From positions 68,785 to 131,223 of the forward strand of contig QEOQ01000135.1 in the NCBI GenBank assembly GCA_010279815.1: a DNA stretch of 62,439 nt, in the 5' to 3' direction. Origin of the DNA: Brachionus plicatilis. Taxonomy: Eukaryota; Rotifera; Eurotatoria; Ploima; Brachionidae. Below are positions 1 to 11,437 of this stretch, piece by piece (positions within the stretch are counted from its first letter, which is position 1; each line of letters starts with the position of its first letter). A program made the position numbers and the translations under genes. A model generated the notes under the pieces. It was not told where the DNA came from, made no database searches, and saw only the letters and a program-made list of their open reading frames with translations.

Positions 1-541
1 TTGAAAAACATAATGCAATCAATTTCACAGTTGGATAAAGGTGGATGGTAATGTTCTACATTATTTCTTTTTCTTGCCTCTAAGTTATAAAGTGCACTGC
101 ATTTTCTATTGACGCATCTGTACCAACTTGATTTTTTTTCGTTTTTTTGATAACGGTGCCTTTCGAAAATAATTTGTTTGTATTCGGTGTCAAGATATAA
201 TATTTCTTGTTCCATTTTTTGATTTTAAGATTTTGATCAACAGTATGAGTAGATAAGTTATTTATTTTCATTTTCAAATTATATTTATATGACTCAACTA
301 CTTTTTAAATTAATTAATTAAAATTTTTCTTCTAATTGTTTCATTTTTATCTTAGCTTCTTTTAATATTCTTCTTATTTAATTCAAAGATAAATTTACTT
401 TGAAATTAATCGCCAATCAGATTTGACATTCAATTTATTTTTTAATTGGTTTGACAATTTTACGATGACTATTTTGTTTTTTTTTCCTATGACAATTTTT
501 TATGACAATTTTGCACTGCACTGATACTGACAATTTTGACC
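1..541. other. AT-rich stretch, no recognised gene
   Basis: Nothing recognisable. A 65-codon open frame on the minus strand (277 to 80) is lysine/asparagine-rich and matches no family I know; in sequence this AT-rich such frames arise easily. It may be debris of a neighbouring transposon, like the zinc-finger fragments that follow. Confidence 0.5.
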
Positions 542-768
542 CTAACCATTATTTTTATGAATACTAGTCATATGTGTCTTTAATCTAACAAACTCTTTAT
601 TGCATATTTTACATGTTTCCTTTTTACCTTTTTGTGTTACAACATCATCAATTTCAACTATCTCTAAAGTTGTTCCAATTCTTAGTAAAGGGGCAGTCGC
701 TTCTTCGTCGGAATCTGTGGTATCACTATCATCATCATCGTCGATTTCGTCATCTGATTCTGATTTTT
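542..768 (-). pseudogene. C2H2-like zinc-finger exon fragment with acidic N-terminal part
   Basis: Reading the minus strand from about 768 to the TAG at 544-542 gives one open frame of about 74 codons with no ATG. It begins with a run of Asp/Glu/Ser (DDEIDDDDDSD), passes a hydrophobic segment, and ends with a single zinc finger: Cys-x2-Cys-x9-His-x4-His followed by five residues and the stop. The upstream edge could be a splice acceptor, because the frame is closed by TAA just upstream and an AAATCAG precedes the open part. Acidic stretch plus one finger is common in transposase-derived proteins and in small nuclear proteins. No partner exon was found within the window. I see it as an exon or exon relic; function unknown. 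Confidence 0.4.
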
Positions 769-911
769 AATTTGTTCAATTCAATTTTTTGCAATCATAG
801 CTTAGCTGCAAACATTGTTGCAAAAAAATGTTTAGATTTATTCAGTTTTATTTTTGTAATGTAAAATTACTCTGAGTGATTTTCCCTTTTTTTAGCATTT
901 TTTTAGGGAAT

Positions 912-998
912 AATATTCTAGGTAGAATAAAAGAAACTTTAAAAGACCCAATATTTTTTTGGGTCTGAAAAGATTACTTTTATTCTACCTAGAATATT
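912..998. repeat. Near-perfect hairpin (22-bp outer arms)
   Basis: The 22 bases at 912-933 are the exact reverse complement of 977-998 (core ATTCTAGGTAGAAT). Inside the loop a second 7-bp stem pairs 944-950 (AGACCCA) with 960-966. The product would be a two-step hairpin. Probably a small foldback element or its tip; no gene is attached. Confidence 0.8.
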
Positions 999-1032
999 TA
1001 GGATAGAGTAAGAGAATCCTAACTCACATGAT

Positions 1033-1352
1033 TTACATGCAATGTAGATTTAGAAAATAAGAAAAAATTGAAAAAACATTTTCTCAATCCAATAATAAAA
1101 TCGATTTTAAATTTAGTTAACTGATTTTTTCTAAAATTTTATTTTCATTTTATTACTAATTTGGAATTTTTTATTTGAATTTTTTTAAAAATTTAATTTT
1201 GAATGCCAACACAAATATTTTGAAATAAAAAATATTAAATAAACTCTACAAAAAATCAGTTAATACATTTAAATATTAAATCGATTATCAATGGACTGAG
1301 AAAATGTTTTTTCAATTTTTTTTTTATTTTCTAAATCTACATTGCATGTAAA
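1033..1352. repeat. Foldback (MITE-like) element, about 100-bp inverted arms
   Basis: Left arm 1033 to about 1135 starts TTACATGCAATGTAGATTTA; the right arm, about 1245 to 1352, ends with its reverse complement, and matching continues inward with a few substitutions through the segment TTTTCTCA/TGAGAAAA. Loop about 110 bp, no coding frame. Length, arm structure and AT content fit a non-autonomous DNA transposon. No target duplication was established. Confidence 0.75.
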
Positions 1353-1655
1353 GCATAATACATTACAATTATTTAAATTAAATCAAAGATTTAGTTAAAT
1401 ATCTAAGGATAAACTTTTTGAATTGAAATGATATTTTGAATTGATCATCAACTTCAAGATGCCCTTTTAAAAGTCTTCTATTAAAAGATATAGTAAAATG
1501 GGGTAATTTCTTTTATTCAAAGGGGTCTAGGGGGTGGAAATTTAATAGGATTTAAAAAATTTAAACATTTTCGGTCAATTTTGTAAAAAATTTTATTAAA
1601 ATAAAAAAATATAAAAAAAATATATACATTTAAAAAGAATGAGGTTTGTTAACGG

Positions 1656-1680
1656 TTTTACCCCAACGGTTGGGGTAAAA
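1656..1680. repeat. GC-containing hairpin, 11-bp stem and 3-nt loop
   Basis: TTTTACCCCAA at 1656-1666 is exactly complementary to 1670-1680, with loop CGG. Such a compact stem stands out in this AT-rich background. It lies about 70 bp from the 3' end of the minus-strand PHD-like frame, so it may belong to the 3' region of that sequence, but no function can be assigned. Confidence 0.7.
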
Positions 1681-1751
1681 GTGATAAAATACAAAAAACA
1701 AATAAAAGATGAGTATAAAAAAAACGAAATCAAATTAATTTAAATTCTATT

Positions 1752-1931
1752 TTATTTACATTTTTTCGAACAATAAAATTCACTTTTCGGATCATCAAAC
1801 TTTTTAGGTAGACATTTAGCACATGACCAGTTAGAGCATCCTTCACACGAAATCCATTTAGATTGATTTTTTTTATCGGAACCGTATTTTTGTTTACACT
1901 TGAAACAATTTTTTTCATTATTTAAACTCAT
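1752..1931 (-). pseudogene. PHD-like cysteine-rich zinc-binding fragment
   Basis: The minus strand from ATG at 1931 encodes 59 residues ending at TAA 1754-1752. It has eight cysteines in a PHD/RING-like order: Cys9 and Cys12, then a Trp-Ile-Ser-Cys-x2-Cys centre (Cys29, Cys32), Cys37 and Cys40, and a terminal Tyr-Cys-x3-Cys pair. This is the spacing of a degenerate PHD finger with Cys in place of the usual His. The frame stays open about 35 codons upstream of the ATG without a conserved start and then meets a stop. A C-terminal finger of this kind is found on some pogo/Tigger-type and other DDE transposases, so a transposase tail relic is more likely than a free-standing gene. No catalytic domain is visible. 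Confidence 0.45.
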
Positions 1932-2399
1932 ATTTGGCTCTACTACTAGATCTACATTAGGGGCTGGATCATTACTTGTAGCTTTATCAGACTTTTTTCT
2001 TTTTTTGAAAGCTCTTCTAATTTTTCAAAACTTGAGGTTCAGTAAAACTTCACCACCTTCTTTTGGAAGCCAAAGCGTTGAACCGCTTCCACACGCCGGT
2101 CTTTTGTACTTTTCATGTGTTCTATCATGAAGAGTGGAATATGGAATATTGAATCTAATTGCCGCCTGATATATATGTATTAAGTTTCTTATTTTTAATT
2201 TCGTTTATGGCTTTTTCAGTGACTCGTCAGTATTGTATTTTTTATGTGTATTTTTTAATGGTAGCAGGTTTATTTTTAAAGTTTGTTCTTGGCATTTTTA
2301 AAAAAAAGATCATTATAAAAAATTATTTATTGGTTATTTTGCCTAATAATCTTAGACTTTTCTACCACATTTCTTTGGTGTTAATTGATTTTGCTAAAC

Positions 2400-2714
2400 A
2401 ATAATTTTTCGTTTTTGCTAAATTATAATTAAAATTAATAAGAAATATTAAAAAAATACTGCAACATAGTGTAGCATACTTTTTTATCTAAATTAATTTT
2501 TCTAGTGTAAAACAAAAACAAAAATAAAACAAATAAATTCAAATTGATTATTCATTAAGATTTACAAATTATAAAAAAAATTTCTTTAAGGTAAAAAAGG
2601 AACAACGAAGTTTGTTGCACTTTGTCGCAGTATTTTTATAATATTTCGCATAAATTTTTTATTTTAATTTATCAAAAAATTAAGCATTGTTCAATTTGAT
2701 TGCGTATTTCACAA
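2400..2714. repeat. Foldback family A, copy 1
   Basis: Inverted arms centre on AATACTGCAACATAGTG (from 2456) and the matching GCAGTATT (2628-2635). Between them is the paired motif TTTTTATCTAAA / TTTAAGGTAAAAAAGG. Flanking arm sequence up to about 2714 also recurs beside copy 2 at 48221-48573, so the repeat unit is larger than the core hairpin. Non-coding. Confidence 0.65.
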
Positions 2715-3011
2715 ATGTAAGACCGGAGTCATAGTCACCTTTTTTTTTTATTTATTTTAGCTTTTTATTCTCTAAATTTATTAATTTTTGATTTTTTTTC
2801 TATCAAATGTAAAATCAAAAAATATTTAAAAAAATTAATTTTTGGATTAATTTTGTTGCGGAATTATTTTTGTTTTCATGAAAAAATAAGTACGTTAATC
2901 CCAACAAGGTTTTTTGGACCTACAAAAATATTATCTTTTTTTGTAAAATAAAATTAAAATATAGCTAACAATGCTTTTAATTCAAATTTCTACCTAATTT
3001 AAATATGAACT
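2715..3011. other. AT-rich spacer
   Basis: No open frame with coding character, no RNA gene and no paired repeat recognised. Confidence 0.5.
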
Positions 3012-4014
3012 GCAGTGCTTCTATAAAAGGCCGAGAATAAGCTTAATTATGTTATTTTTACGCAATTTTGTATCATTTTTAGTCAGCTTACGTAATTATG
3101 AAAAAATAAAAAATTAAAATAACAATTTAAATTTAAATAACTTTCAATTTTACTTTGATCAAGTTTTATTTTACTACATCAAATAATGTTTTATTTAATT
3201 TTAATTATGTAAAAAAAGGTAAAGATTAAATTGAAATTTTTAGAGGAAAATTTTAATTATTAATAATTTTTTATAATTAATAAATACTAATTTTAATTAG
3301 ACTTTTATTCTATTGAGATGATTTAGCGTGATTTAAGAAAAATTTTTGTCAAGAAAAATTTTTGATTTTAAAGTTATTTAAATAACTTTCAATTTTATTT
3401 TGAAAAAGTTATATTTTTATTACAAATTCTACCAAAAAAGGCAAGTTGAAGTTTATTATCAATTTTTGATGCTCAAAATGATCAAATCAAACTAAAACTT
3501 TAAAATAAATTTTAGTTTTTTAAAAGAATTAGTGCAGAGTTATATTTTTGGTTTAAACATAATTGGTTAAATCTAAAGGTAAAATCTGCAAAATTCTGCA
3601 AAAAAATTATCCACTTAAAATAGCATCATTTCGATGGTGTGCATTTTGCATTGTGCATTTTGATATTGCAGAGTTTATTTTTATATTTAACATAGTATGT
3701 TAAATTCAAAAATGTATCTCTGCACTAATTATTTTAAAAAATTAAAATTTATTTTATAGTTTTAGTTTGATTTGATCACTTTGAGCATCAAAAATTGATC
3801 ATAAACTTCAACTTGCCCCAAAAAATGTGTTATTTTATGATAAATAGAAAATAAAAAATTCTATTTTTCTCATTTTTTATACCAAACACCTCTTAATTTT
3901 AGCTGTTAACATTTTGAAACGTAATTTTACGATATTAACGTGAGACTACATAAACTTACTAAAAAATAATTTATAAAAAATAACGTAATTAAAGGATTTT
4001 TATAGAAACACTGT
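3012..4014. repeat. Large nested foldback, about 1 kb
   Basis: Outer arms: CAGTGCTTCTATAAAAG near 3013 and its approximate complement ending with AAACACTG at 4013, both followed inward by TTACGTAATTA-type sequence. An inner, better conserved inverted repeat spans 3440-3818: about 105 bp beginning GCAAGTTGAAGTTTAT and ending ATAAACTTCAACTTGCC. The inner loop contains CTGCAAAATTCTGCAAA and TTGCAGAG, a motif shared with foldbacks at 22174 and 23336. The structure looks like one foldback inserted into another. Confidence 0.7.
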
Positions 4015-4081
4015 ATTTAATTAAATTTTTTTGAACAATTTAACAATAAAATGGTCTTACAAATGCTTGAACTTTTTGAGT

Positions 4082-4246
4082 TTTTCATCATAATAATCGC
4101 TATTATGAGTACAATGATGGTTTTGATAGTGATTTTGAAGAAGATCAGATAAACAAAATACTGAATATGGCTCATAACAATACTAAGATAATGAAGAAAC
4201 TTAGATTGACAAAACTGGGAAGAATGGAGCAGTATGAGTTAGATTG
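4082..4246 (+). pseudogene. Coding-like relic, unrecognised
   Basis: An open frame of about 54 codons (no ATG at its start, ending TGA 4244-4246) has protein-like composition: an acidic-aromatic segment (DGFDSDFEEDQ) followed by a basic stretch ending GRMEQYEL. The following 200 bp still looks more complex than the surrounding A/T-rich DNA but is full of stops in all frames. I cannot assign a family; it may be part of a decayed transposable element. Confidence 0.25.
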
Positions 4247-5280
4247 AATGACGGAGAAGAGACAAGTCTAGGAAAAAATTATAAATTTTAATGAGAAAAT
4301 TGGTCATCTTAATACTAGCTGGAATAAACAGCAGGATCTTTTATAAAACTTGTAGCAGAATAAAAATTTATCAGTGAAATTGAGATAATTGGGAAATGAA
4401 TCACTGGAATGGTAAATAAAAGCGTACATCCTAAAATTGACTGGGAATTCAGATAAAATCATAGTTCATTTTTGGAAAAAAAAGAAATTTTTCTTTAATT
4501 TTTATCAAATTTTTTTATTTGTTTATAACTTCAGGTTTTTACTTAAATTAAGACAAATCTTTTAATTTGAAATTATAAAAAAATACATTTGTTTTTGCAA
4601 TCGGTAACGCTTTTAAAATATTCTGAACAAATAATCTAGTTTATTTTATTTTATGTAACGAAATTGATATTAATTAGTCAAAAATCTGTAGTGTGATCAT
4701 TTCCCTTAAAAGGATCAATATTCCAGATATACAAATTGTTAGTGATATAGTTCTTTTGGGTTGAAAAATAGATGATGATCTAAATTTTTCAAAACTATTG
4801 CTATTATTTTTCAAAAATAAAGCCGTTAAGATTCAAATCCGATGTTCAAAGCTTCAATGATGAACAAAATTTTTTGAAAAGCATAATTTTTATGCTTATC
4901 AGCAAAGCAAATTTTAAATAATATGCTGTCTTTTTGTTATAAGATATTGTTTTATCTTAATTCACCTAAATATCTTAGAATTATGAGAAATTCAAGTTCT
5001 AATTTAAGGACCAGTGAGAATCTAATCTAAATAACAATCAATGTTGTAAAAACTTTTGCATATTTTAGTCGAAATTAATTGTTGAAATATTCTATATATA
5101 AGCTTTGAATTTTTATTAATGTCAATTTAATTTTTACAGATTTTTAATTTAAGCATTAAAATTTTGAATTTTTCAATTTTTATATCAATTCAATTAAATT
5201 TTGATTCTTTTTTATTTATAAAAATGTATTAAATAAAAATCAAATTTGAATAAATGAATTGTTTATTGAATAAGCTGTAA
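4247..5280. other. AT-rich region without recognised genes
   Basis: Scattered stops in all frames; no RNA gene and no strong inverted repeat seen. Confidence 0.5.
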
Positions 5281-5890
5281 GCGTATGAAGTCCTACAACT
5301 AAAGGTTATATACAGATAATCGAAAAGGTACAACGGAGAGTGACTAAACTTCTAAGTTGTCTAAAAAATATTCCATATGAATCAAGGCTAAAGATTTTAA
5401 ATTTGACAACCCTTGAAGAGAGGCGAAAAAGAGGTGATTTAATCCAAATGTACAAACTAGTCAAAGGTATGGAAAATATAAATTTAATAAATGGAATTAA
5501 TTATGCATAAACAACAACAGGACTAGTTGGTAATTTAAGAAGACATGACAAAAGACTAGTGAGAGAACTGACCAAGAAGGGCCCTCCACGTTTCAATTTT
5601 TTAACTAATAGGGCGGTGGACATATAGAAAGGTTTGTCAACAAGAGCTGTAAATGCTGTTTAACTCAATAGTTTCAAGGCAATAATCGACAGAGAAGTTT
5701 TTGATATGGATAAAAGCAAAGACTGCTAAGGCTCTTAATGGGCCAGGCGCCATATTGGCGTTGCGATCATTTTCGCTGTACATCAGCTCACACTACTACT
5801 ACTACTACTACTATTGGTCTTTTATGGACAAAGGCACATGCCTGTTGGACCTTGAAAACTTGATAAAAAGTAATAATATAAAGTAATAAA
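5281..5890 (+). mobile_element. 3' fragment of a CR1/L2-like non-LTR retrotransposon (LINE)
   Basis: The first part, about 5315-5505, encodes the C-terminal thumb region of a LINE reverse transcriptase: an IEKVQRRVTKLL segment, then YESRLKILNLTTLEERRKRGDL and a conserved MYKLVKG. This is the hallmark sequence after the catalytic domain in CR1/L2/Rex-type elements. After a stop (TAA near 5508) related sequence continues to about 5700: RRHDKRL, then a variant of the FF..R.V..W..L...V..A segment with stops. The 3' end carries an (ACT)n run at 5791-5813 and a repeated AATAATA tail near 5870-5890. The catalytic core is missing, so this is a 5'-truncated dead copy. Confidence 0.8.
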
Positions 5891-5904
5891 ATATACTTTA
5901 AAAA

Positions 5905-6617
5905 AAAACAGCAACATAGTACAGCATATTTTGTTGCACCTTTTTTATCTGAAATAATTTTTCTAAGGAATAAAATAAAACATCGATAAAATTAAAATTT
6001 GAAATTGATTTGATTTACTAAAAAATAATTAAAGTTCACGAAATTCAAAACTTTAGTGCTATCTGAATTTCACATTTTTGACTCAAAATTCGTAATCTAC
6101 GCCCTCGAAAAACCCCACATAAAAAATTTTTAACACCCAGGGTTCCAAAAAATAGCAAACCCTTTAAAAAGTTGTTGTTCTTTAAGACTCAAAATCTCAA
6201 AAATTCTCTACTTTCTGAGCCTTCAAAAATAATAGAGTAGAGAATTTTATGCTCTTTCAGAATATATATACTTTTTTAATATATTTAAGTTTTATCTTTG
6301 AGATTCGAGTCTTAAAGAACAACAACTTTTTAAAGGGTTTGCTATTTTTGGAATCCTGGGTGTAAAGAATTTTTTTTTTGTCCCCTTCAAAAAAATTTTT
6401 TTTATGGGGTTTTCGACGGCGTAGATTACGAATTTTGAGTCAAAAATGTGAAATTCAGATAGCACTAAAGTTTTGAATTTCGTGAACTTAAAAATAAAAT
6501 TTTTATTTTATACAAAAATATTTAATGTTGCAGTTATTTTTTTTTATATTTATTAACTTTAGTTTTAATTTATCAAAAAATGAAGAATTTATATTCTTTT
6601 TGTATTTGAAATTAACA
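5905..6617. repeat. Foldback family A, copy interrupted by family B
   Basis: The left end (5908-5955: CAGCAACATAG..GTTGCACCTTTTTTATCTG) and the right end (about 6525-6617: GTTGCAGTTATTTTT, then AAAAAATGAAGAATTTATA) are the two halves of a family A element as seen at 2400 and 48221. Its middle is replaced by a complete family B foldback at 6032-6489. Reads as a nested insertion. Confidence 0.6.
6032..6489. repeat. Foldback family B, type copy with about 200-bp arms
   Basis: AAGTTCACGAAATTCAAAAC at 6032 pairs with its reverse complement ending at 6489. Matching continues through TTTTTGACTCAAAATTCGTA, the CTACGCC/GGCGTAG block, CCCAGG/CCTGGG, and TTTAAAAAGTTGTTGTTCTT, with few mismatches. The apex lies near 6235-6290. 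Diverged relatives occur at about 11438-11790, 22972-23330 and 50465-51120. Non-coding; MITE-like. Confidence 0.85.
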
Positions 6618-7359
6618 ATGCCGAATTTTCGAAAATAAAAATAGAGTTTGAAATAAAGCTTTTGCTTTGATGTCATGAAAAACTTAGATTCTTATTTTTT
6701 AAGTTTTATAATTAAATTTGATTAAAAATGTTTAGCTTTTTTTATTTTATTTAAATAATTAAATTGCCTAAAACTATTTTCTTCTTAAGCGATCAGAATT
6801 TTTATTATATAAATTTTATAAATGAAACCAAAAAGTATGTGTCAAAATAAAAAAATTGCATAATTAAAAAAAAAAGAAAAATTAACTTTTTCAATTAAAA
6901 TCAAAAGTTCTAAAATCAACGAATATTTTTGATTAAAATTATCAAAATGGTTGAAAGATTGAAATATTCGTCAACCAGTTCAAAAGTAAAAAAAAAGCTT
7001 TTCTTTCAACAAGTTTTTTTTACTCTGTAATCCGTTTTTAGAAATTGTTTTTAATGAGTGCATTTTTTTAAGGTTTCCGTACAAACTAAAAATTTTAAAC
7101 TAAATAAAATAATTCCGAAAAGCAATTGTTTTTAGTTAAAGTTCAGATAAAGCCTTTCTAAGTCATAAAATTAATTTCTATGAAGCCTCTAGTTCAGACC
7201 TCTTATCTGAAGAGAATTTTTGAGTGCTAGAAAAAATTCTGGGTTTAGATGGTTTTAAAATATTTTATCGAAAAATTTCACCTAAAAACTTGCTTTTAAT
7301 TAAAATTTAATTGTTTTCATTATTAAATAAAGGTTTTTTTGGGCTTTTATTTGCTATGG
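6618..7359. other. AT-rich 5' flank of the tRNA gene
   Basis: No gene or strong repeat recognised. The bases immediately before 7360 (TTTTATTTGCTATG) show nothing more specific than the general A/T-rich background. Confidence 0.5.
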
Positions 7360-7379
7360 GTCTCTATGGCGCAATCGGC

Positions 7380-7416
<37 letters not shown>

Positions 7417-7433
7417 GAATCCACCTAGGGACG
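7360..7433 (+). tRNA. tRNA-Asn (GTT)
   Basis: A 74-nt cloverleaf. The acceptor arm GTCTCTA pairs with TAGGGAC (one G-U pair), with discriminator G at 7433. The D arm contains the A-box sequence TGGCGCAATCGG. The anticodon stem TTCGG/CCGAA closes the loop CTGTTAA, with anticodon GTT at 7394-7396. The TPsiC arm contains the B-box GGTTCGAATCC. No intron, and CCA is not encoded, as usual in eukaryotes. The body is nearly identical to the conserved animal tRNA-Asn, so it is probably functional. It reads asparagine codons AAC and AAT. It stands alone: no other tRNA was seen in the window. Confidence 0.97.
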
Positions 7434-7436
7434 AAA

Positions 7437-7441
7437 TTTTT
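7437..7441 (+). terminator. RNA polymerase III terminator (T5)
   Basis: Five consecutive T residues begin three bases after the tRNA-Asn end, the standard pol III stop signal. Confidence 0.85.
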
Positions 7442-10400
7442 GAAACGAGTTTCAATCTAAATATATTTTTTTTAAATAATCAAGTAACAGAAAAATAAGC
7501 GTAGCACCAGGCCACCAAATTTATGTGCGGATTAAAAAGTTTGTAAAAAAGAGTTATTCACAAGCTTTCAAGATTTTGAAAGAATAGCATGCAAAATTGA
7601 TTTTCTTTCAAAAATATTATGGAAGCTGATTCATTCTTTTTTTCAATTAAAAAGTTTGAAAAGTTTGAAATTCTTTCTCTTTACTTTATTTAAATACTCA
7701 CTCTTGAATCGTTAATAATTATTTAGTAATTGCTTGAGGCCTAAACTAATATTTAATTCTGATGGAACAATCCATAATTTTCTAATTTTCTTTTTCTTTA
7801 AATTCTAAGTTAAGCAATCTTTGTCAACCTTATTCATAGCGATTATGACCTGTTTTGATTTAAAACAAAAATATTACAAATTTTTCAAGTGTTGACTTCT
7901 TATTATTCAACTCAGTCAAATTATGCATTACATTTTCTGTAATTTAATAATGAAATAAAAATATTTGACTAGCTTTTTAAACAATTGATAAATAAACTTT
8001 TTTTTAAATTAATACTTTAAAGTTTTGTTTCTCGAGTTTCAATTTTTAAACATTGACGAAATCAAATAATTAAGATTTCTGGAATACAAAAAACTCAAGG
8101 TTTTGATCTCGAGGCGTTATTTTTATGAATAGTGATTTTTTTCACCCTTAAATTTACTTTTTTGGCATTATACTTAAGTTAAGAAATCTTTAATATTGTT
8201 TAAAAAGAATTCTCTAGATTTTTTTATGAAGAATGATATAAAAAAAAATAAACAGGTTTAAGATACCGAGTTATTGTGATTTAATAAAAGAAGGAAAAAA
8301 TCAAGTGGATGCAATAATAGATGTCTGGAATTTTTACCAGCTTATTTTTAATTAAAACACCTTAGTAACTCAAAAATTGTTATTTTATTTGAGAATAGGA
8401 TAAAATTAATGTAATTTTTTAAGCAGATTTTAAGCAAGCATTAAGATTATAAAAAATTAGGATCTCTCAGCGATTTTCAGCAGCTCATCTTGTCATGTAC
8501 TCTGAGACTCATTTTAATTGTTTATTTGGGGTTTTTGGCATTTCAAGTTTACCAGATTTTAATAGAATTTACCAAATTTTTAAATAGTAATATAAAAATT
8601 GAATGATTGTCAAAGCAGTTTTGAAAATCCAAACTAACTATCAATTAATATTCGTCTAGATTCAAAATGATTTTAAAATTAAAAGATTAGAAAAATTAAT
8701 AAAAAAAAAACATTTTGCATCAGTCTTATGACTTTATTGCTATGTATAAATAGAAATAAAAGGTTGTAATTTCGGTACAAATAATATCCTATTCTCAAGC
8801 TTAAAGGATTTTGTTCATAAAATATTTAATTTCACGCTTCAAATTTAAATATTAAATTCAAAATTATTAGTATTTTGAAAAAAAAAACCAATAGAGACCA
8901 AGAATAATTTGTTTGGTAGACAAAATTAAACTTTTACTGAATTTGGTCTTTTTTTATATTTATAAACCAAATTAATAGGAGTAAAATATTTAATGTTTTT
9001 ACCAAAAAAAATCATCGAATTTGAATTTGATGTGATAAATTTTTTTGATATACTATAAAATAAAAATTATATCTAATTTTTTTAATATTTAGTCTTATAA
9101 ATGTTTTTTTTTAATTTGTTTTTGTTTTAAATTAATATCTTAGTCAAATTCAAATCGAAAAATTTTAAATTTATAATTTTAATTCTGAAAAATTCTTTTT
9201 TCTAGTTAATCTGATTATTTTAAGATGCATCAAATTTTTCAACAATTAAGTAAAATGTTCCAAGAAAACTAAGCAATGACTAATTCAGATTTATAAAATA
9301 TAAAAAATTTTATTCCATATTAGAATTTAGAGTTCAGATTAAATGAATTATATTAAATAATAAGTATAAGAATATATTGTAATAAAGAGACTTTATTTTG
9401 CTGTAATTTCTTAGATTTTGTCTTAAAAAAAGTCAGTTTTGGAAAAAAATTTTTTTCGTTTCTTTATTTTTAAACAAAAGATTTAATCTTGGTGAAAATT
9501 GTTATATTTTGTTCAATGATCTATAATTAGTTTATAAAATAATAATCTTTAACAGCTAACGGTTTTTTTAATATAGAAAGAAAGCGTACATAATTTTTAA
9601 CATCTGTCTATATTAAGCAAAAAAAGAACCATAACACTAAATTAAAGACAAAATTTTTAATTTAATATTTGTAAAAATATAAAAGTTAATTTGAACTAAT
9701 CAATAAAAAAAATTTCGTTCTTAAAGAAAACAATTTTTTTTCTATTTTTTGACTTTTAGGGTTTTTAATTATTTCTTTATGTTTTCCAATTTGCTATTTT
9801 TTGCAGATGGTTACTCGGCTTTTTCTTCTGTTTCAGACTCTCCACATACTGGTATCCTTAATTTCTTAATTTCAGCTGGTTTTTAAGTAAATGCATTTAC
9901 TGTTAGTTTTGGAGGACTGCACCATGTTTTATTATTAATTTATTGTTTATTTATTTACCTGTACCGACCTCAAGAAAAATCAATTTAAAAATCAAAATAC
10001 GAAATAAGTAAAACAAAAAGTGAAAATAAAATATAAATAAAATTAAACAAAGAATCCCAAGTATTGAACAGTTCTATGTAATAAATGCTTTTAAATTATA
10101 TTTTTTTCTATTATTCATATGTGTTCTTGTTTCAGTGTCTCTTATTTTAAGTTTAATTAATTAATTTTTAATATATTTATAAAAATATATCACTTTAAAA
10201 TGAGCTAATCAAATATAATAAAATTATTTTTTAAGTTTATTTAAAAATTTTTATGTTTCTTATTATCAAATCATTCCGCCATAGAGGATTTAAAATTTAA
10301 GAAACAAAAATTAAAGAAATGAAAAAACTTAACTGTTTTTTCTTTAGAAAATAATCAATATGTTCCATTTCTTTGTTATTTTTATTTCTTATTATTTTAA

Positions 10401-11437
10401 AAGATCATAGTGTGAAAATAGCAAGCTAACCTTCTTAACACTTTGTGTTGTTTTTGTAAGTAAAAAACTTGATTTGGAGTTATTCCTTCAAAGAATATAA
10501 CATTTTTTAGGGTCAAAATAAAGGAATTATTTGACTCTAACGATTTGAGGCATAGAAATAAATTAAATAAAAAAAAAACAAAGAAATATATTAAATTTAA
10601 GATTTACAAAATTCATTTCTTTTTCGTAATTTTTATTCTTTTCTTTCTTGAACGAACATTTAAAGCATCTAAAATGACTAATTTCAATTTTTTATTTTTC
10701 TCATTTTTTTTAATTCAATTTTTATTATTATATAGTACTGAGACAAAAAATTATTATAATTTTACTTAATTCAATTAAAGAAAACCAAATTAATTTTGTT
10801 TTAAAATAAAAATCAATACTGTTAAATTTTTAGATATTTAATAAGAAATAATGATTAAAAAAAATGCAAGTTTTTATAGAAAAACATGTAGCAAGCATTT
10901 AATAAAGAATATAAAAGATTAACACCATTATTTAAAGCCATTTTCACCATGTTCTTTAAATAATTGTTTATCAAACTTATTGTCAAAACTTGAATATTTT
11001 AAAATGTAACATTTCACGGATAATGGATCTTTTTAATTTTATCCATTCTTTTACGTAATGAAAAAAAAAGTAAGCTTTTTATTTTGAATATTAAATTTTT
11101 AACGATCGTTATAAAAAAAATCCAAAAAATTTAAAAACCCTTCTTAATTACTAAGACATCATTTCCAATGATATGGAAACACAAATAATTTTTTAAAAAA
11201 TGTTCTATTTAACTATTAATTCAAATAATTAATAGCCCATATTTTTCCTCACTGCTAATTTTAATAAAAATACCGCTATTTAAATAAAATGAAATCTAGC
11301 TTATTAAAATTTAGTCTAATTTAATAAAAATAAATCTTATAAAAAGTTCTATCTTCGTTCGCTCTTTATAAGAAATTTAAAAATTAAGTGCTAGTTTATT
11401 TTTAAAATAAAATATGAGTACTATGGATGAGTGATTC
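7442..11437. other. 4-kb AT-rich region without recognised genes
   Basis: No convincing coding region. Open frames present, for example 10545-10769 plus, are Phe/Lys/Asn-rich and typical of random A/T-rich DNA. At about 9930-9985 the text TTTATTTATTTACCTGTACCGA resembles the 3' terminus of the LINE family seen at 34735 and 48786, but the match is short. At 9812-9880 the minus strand has a 23-codon open stretch with protein-like composition ending in TAA; too short to call. Confidence 0.5.

Noticed and set aside
613..864. Plus-strand open frame rich in His/Leu/Phe
   Set aside because: It is the complement of the acidic C2H2-type fragment; the repeated His codons arise from antisense Asp codons.
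1900..2404. Two plus-strand open frames (1900-2130 and 2159-2404)
   Set aside because: Hydrophobic A/T-driven frames; the first is antisense to the PHD-like fragment. No domain recognised.
9812..9880. Minus-strand 23-codon stretch ending in TAA with protein-like text
   Set aside because: Too short, with a stop directly upstream and no neighbouring exon; recorded only as part of the AT-rich region.
10545..10769. Plus-strand 74-codon frame
   Set aside because: Almost only Lys, Phe, Asn, Ile and Leu; expected by chance in this base composition.
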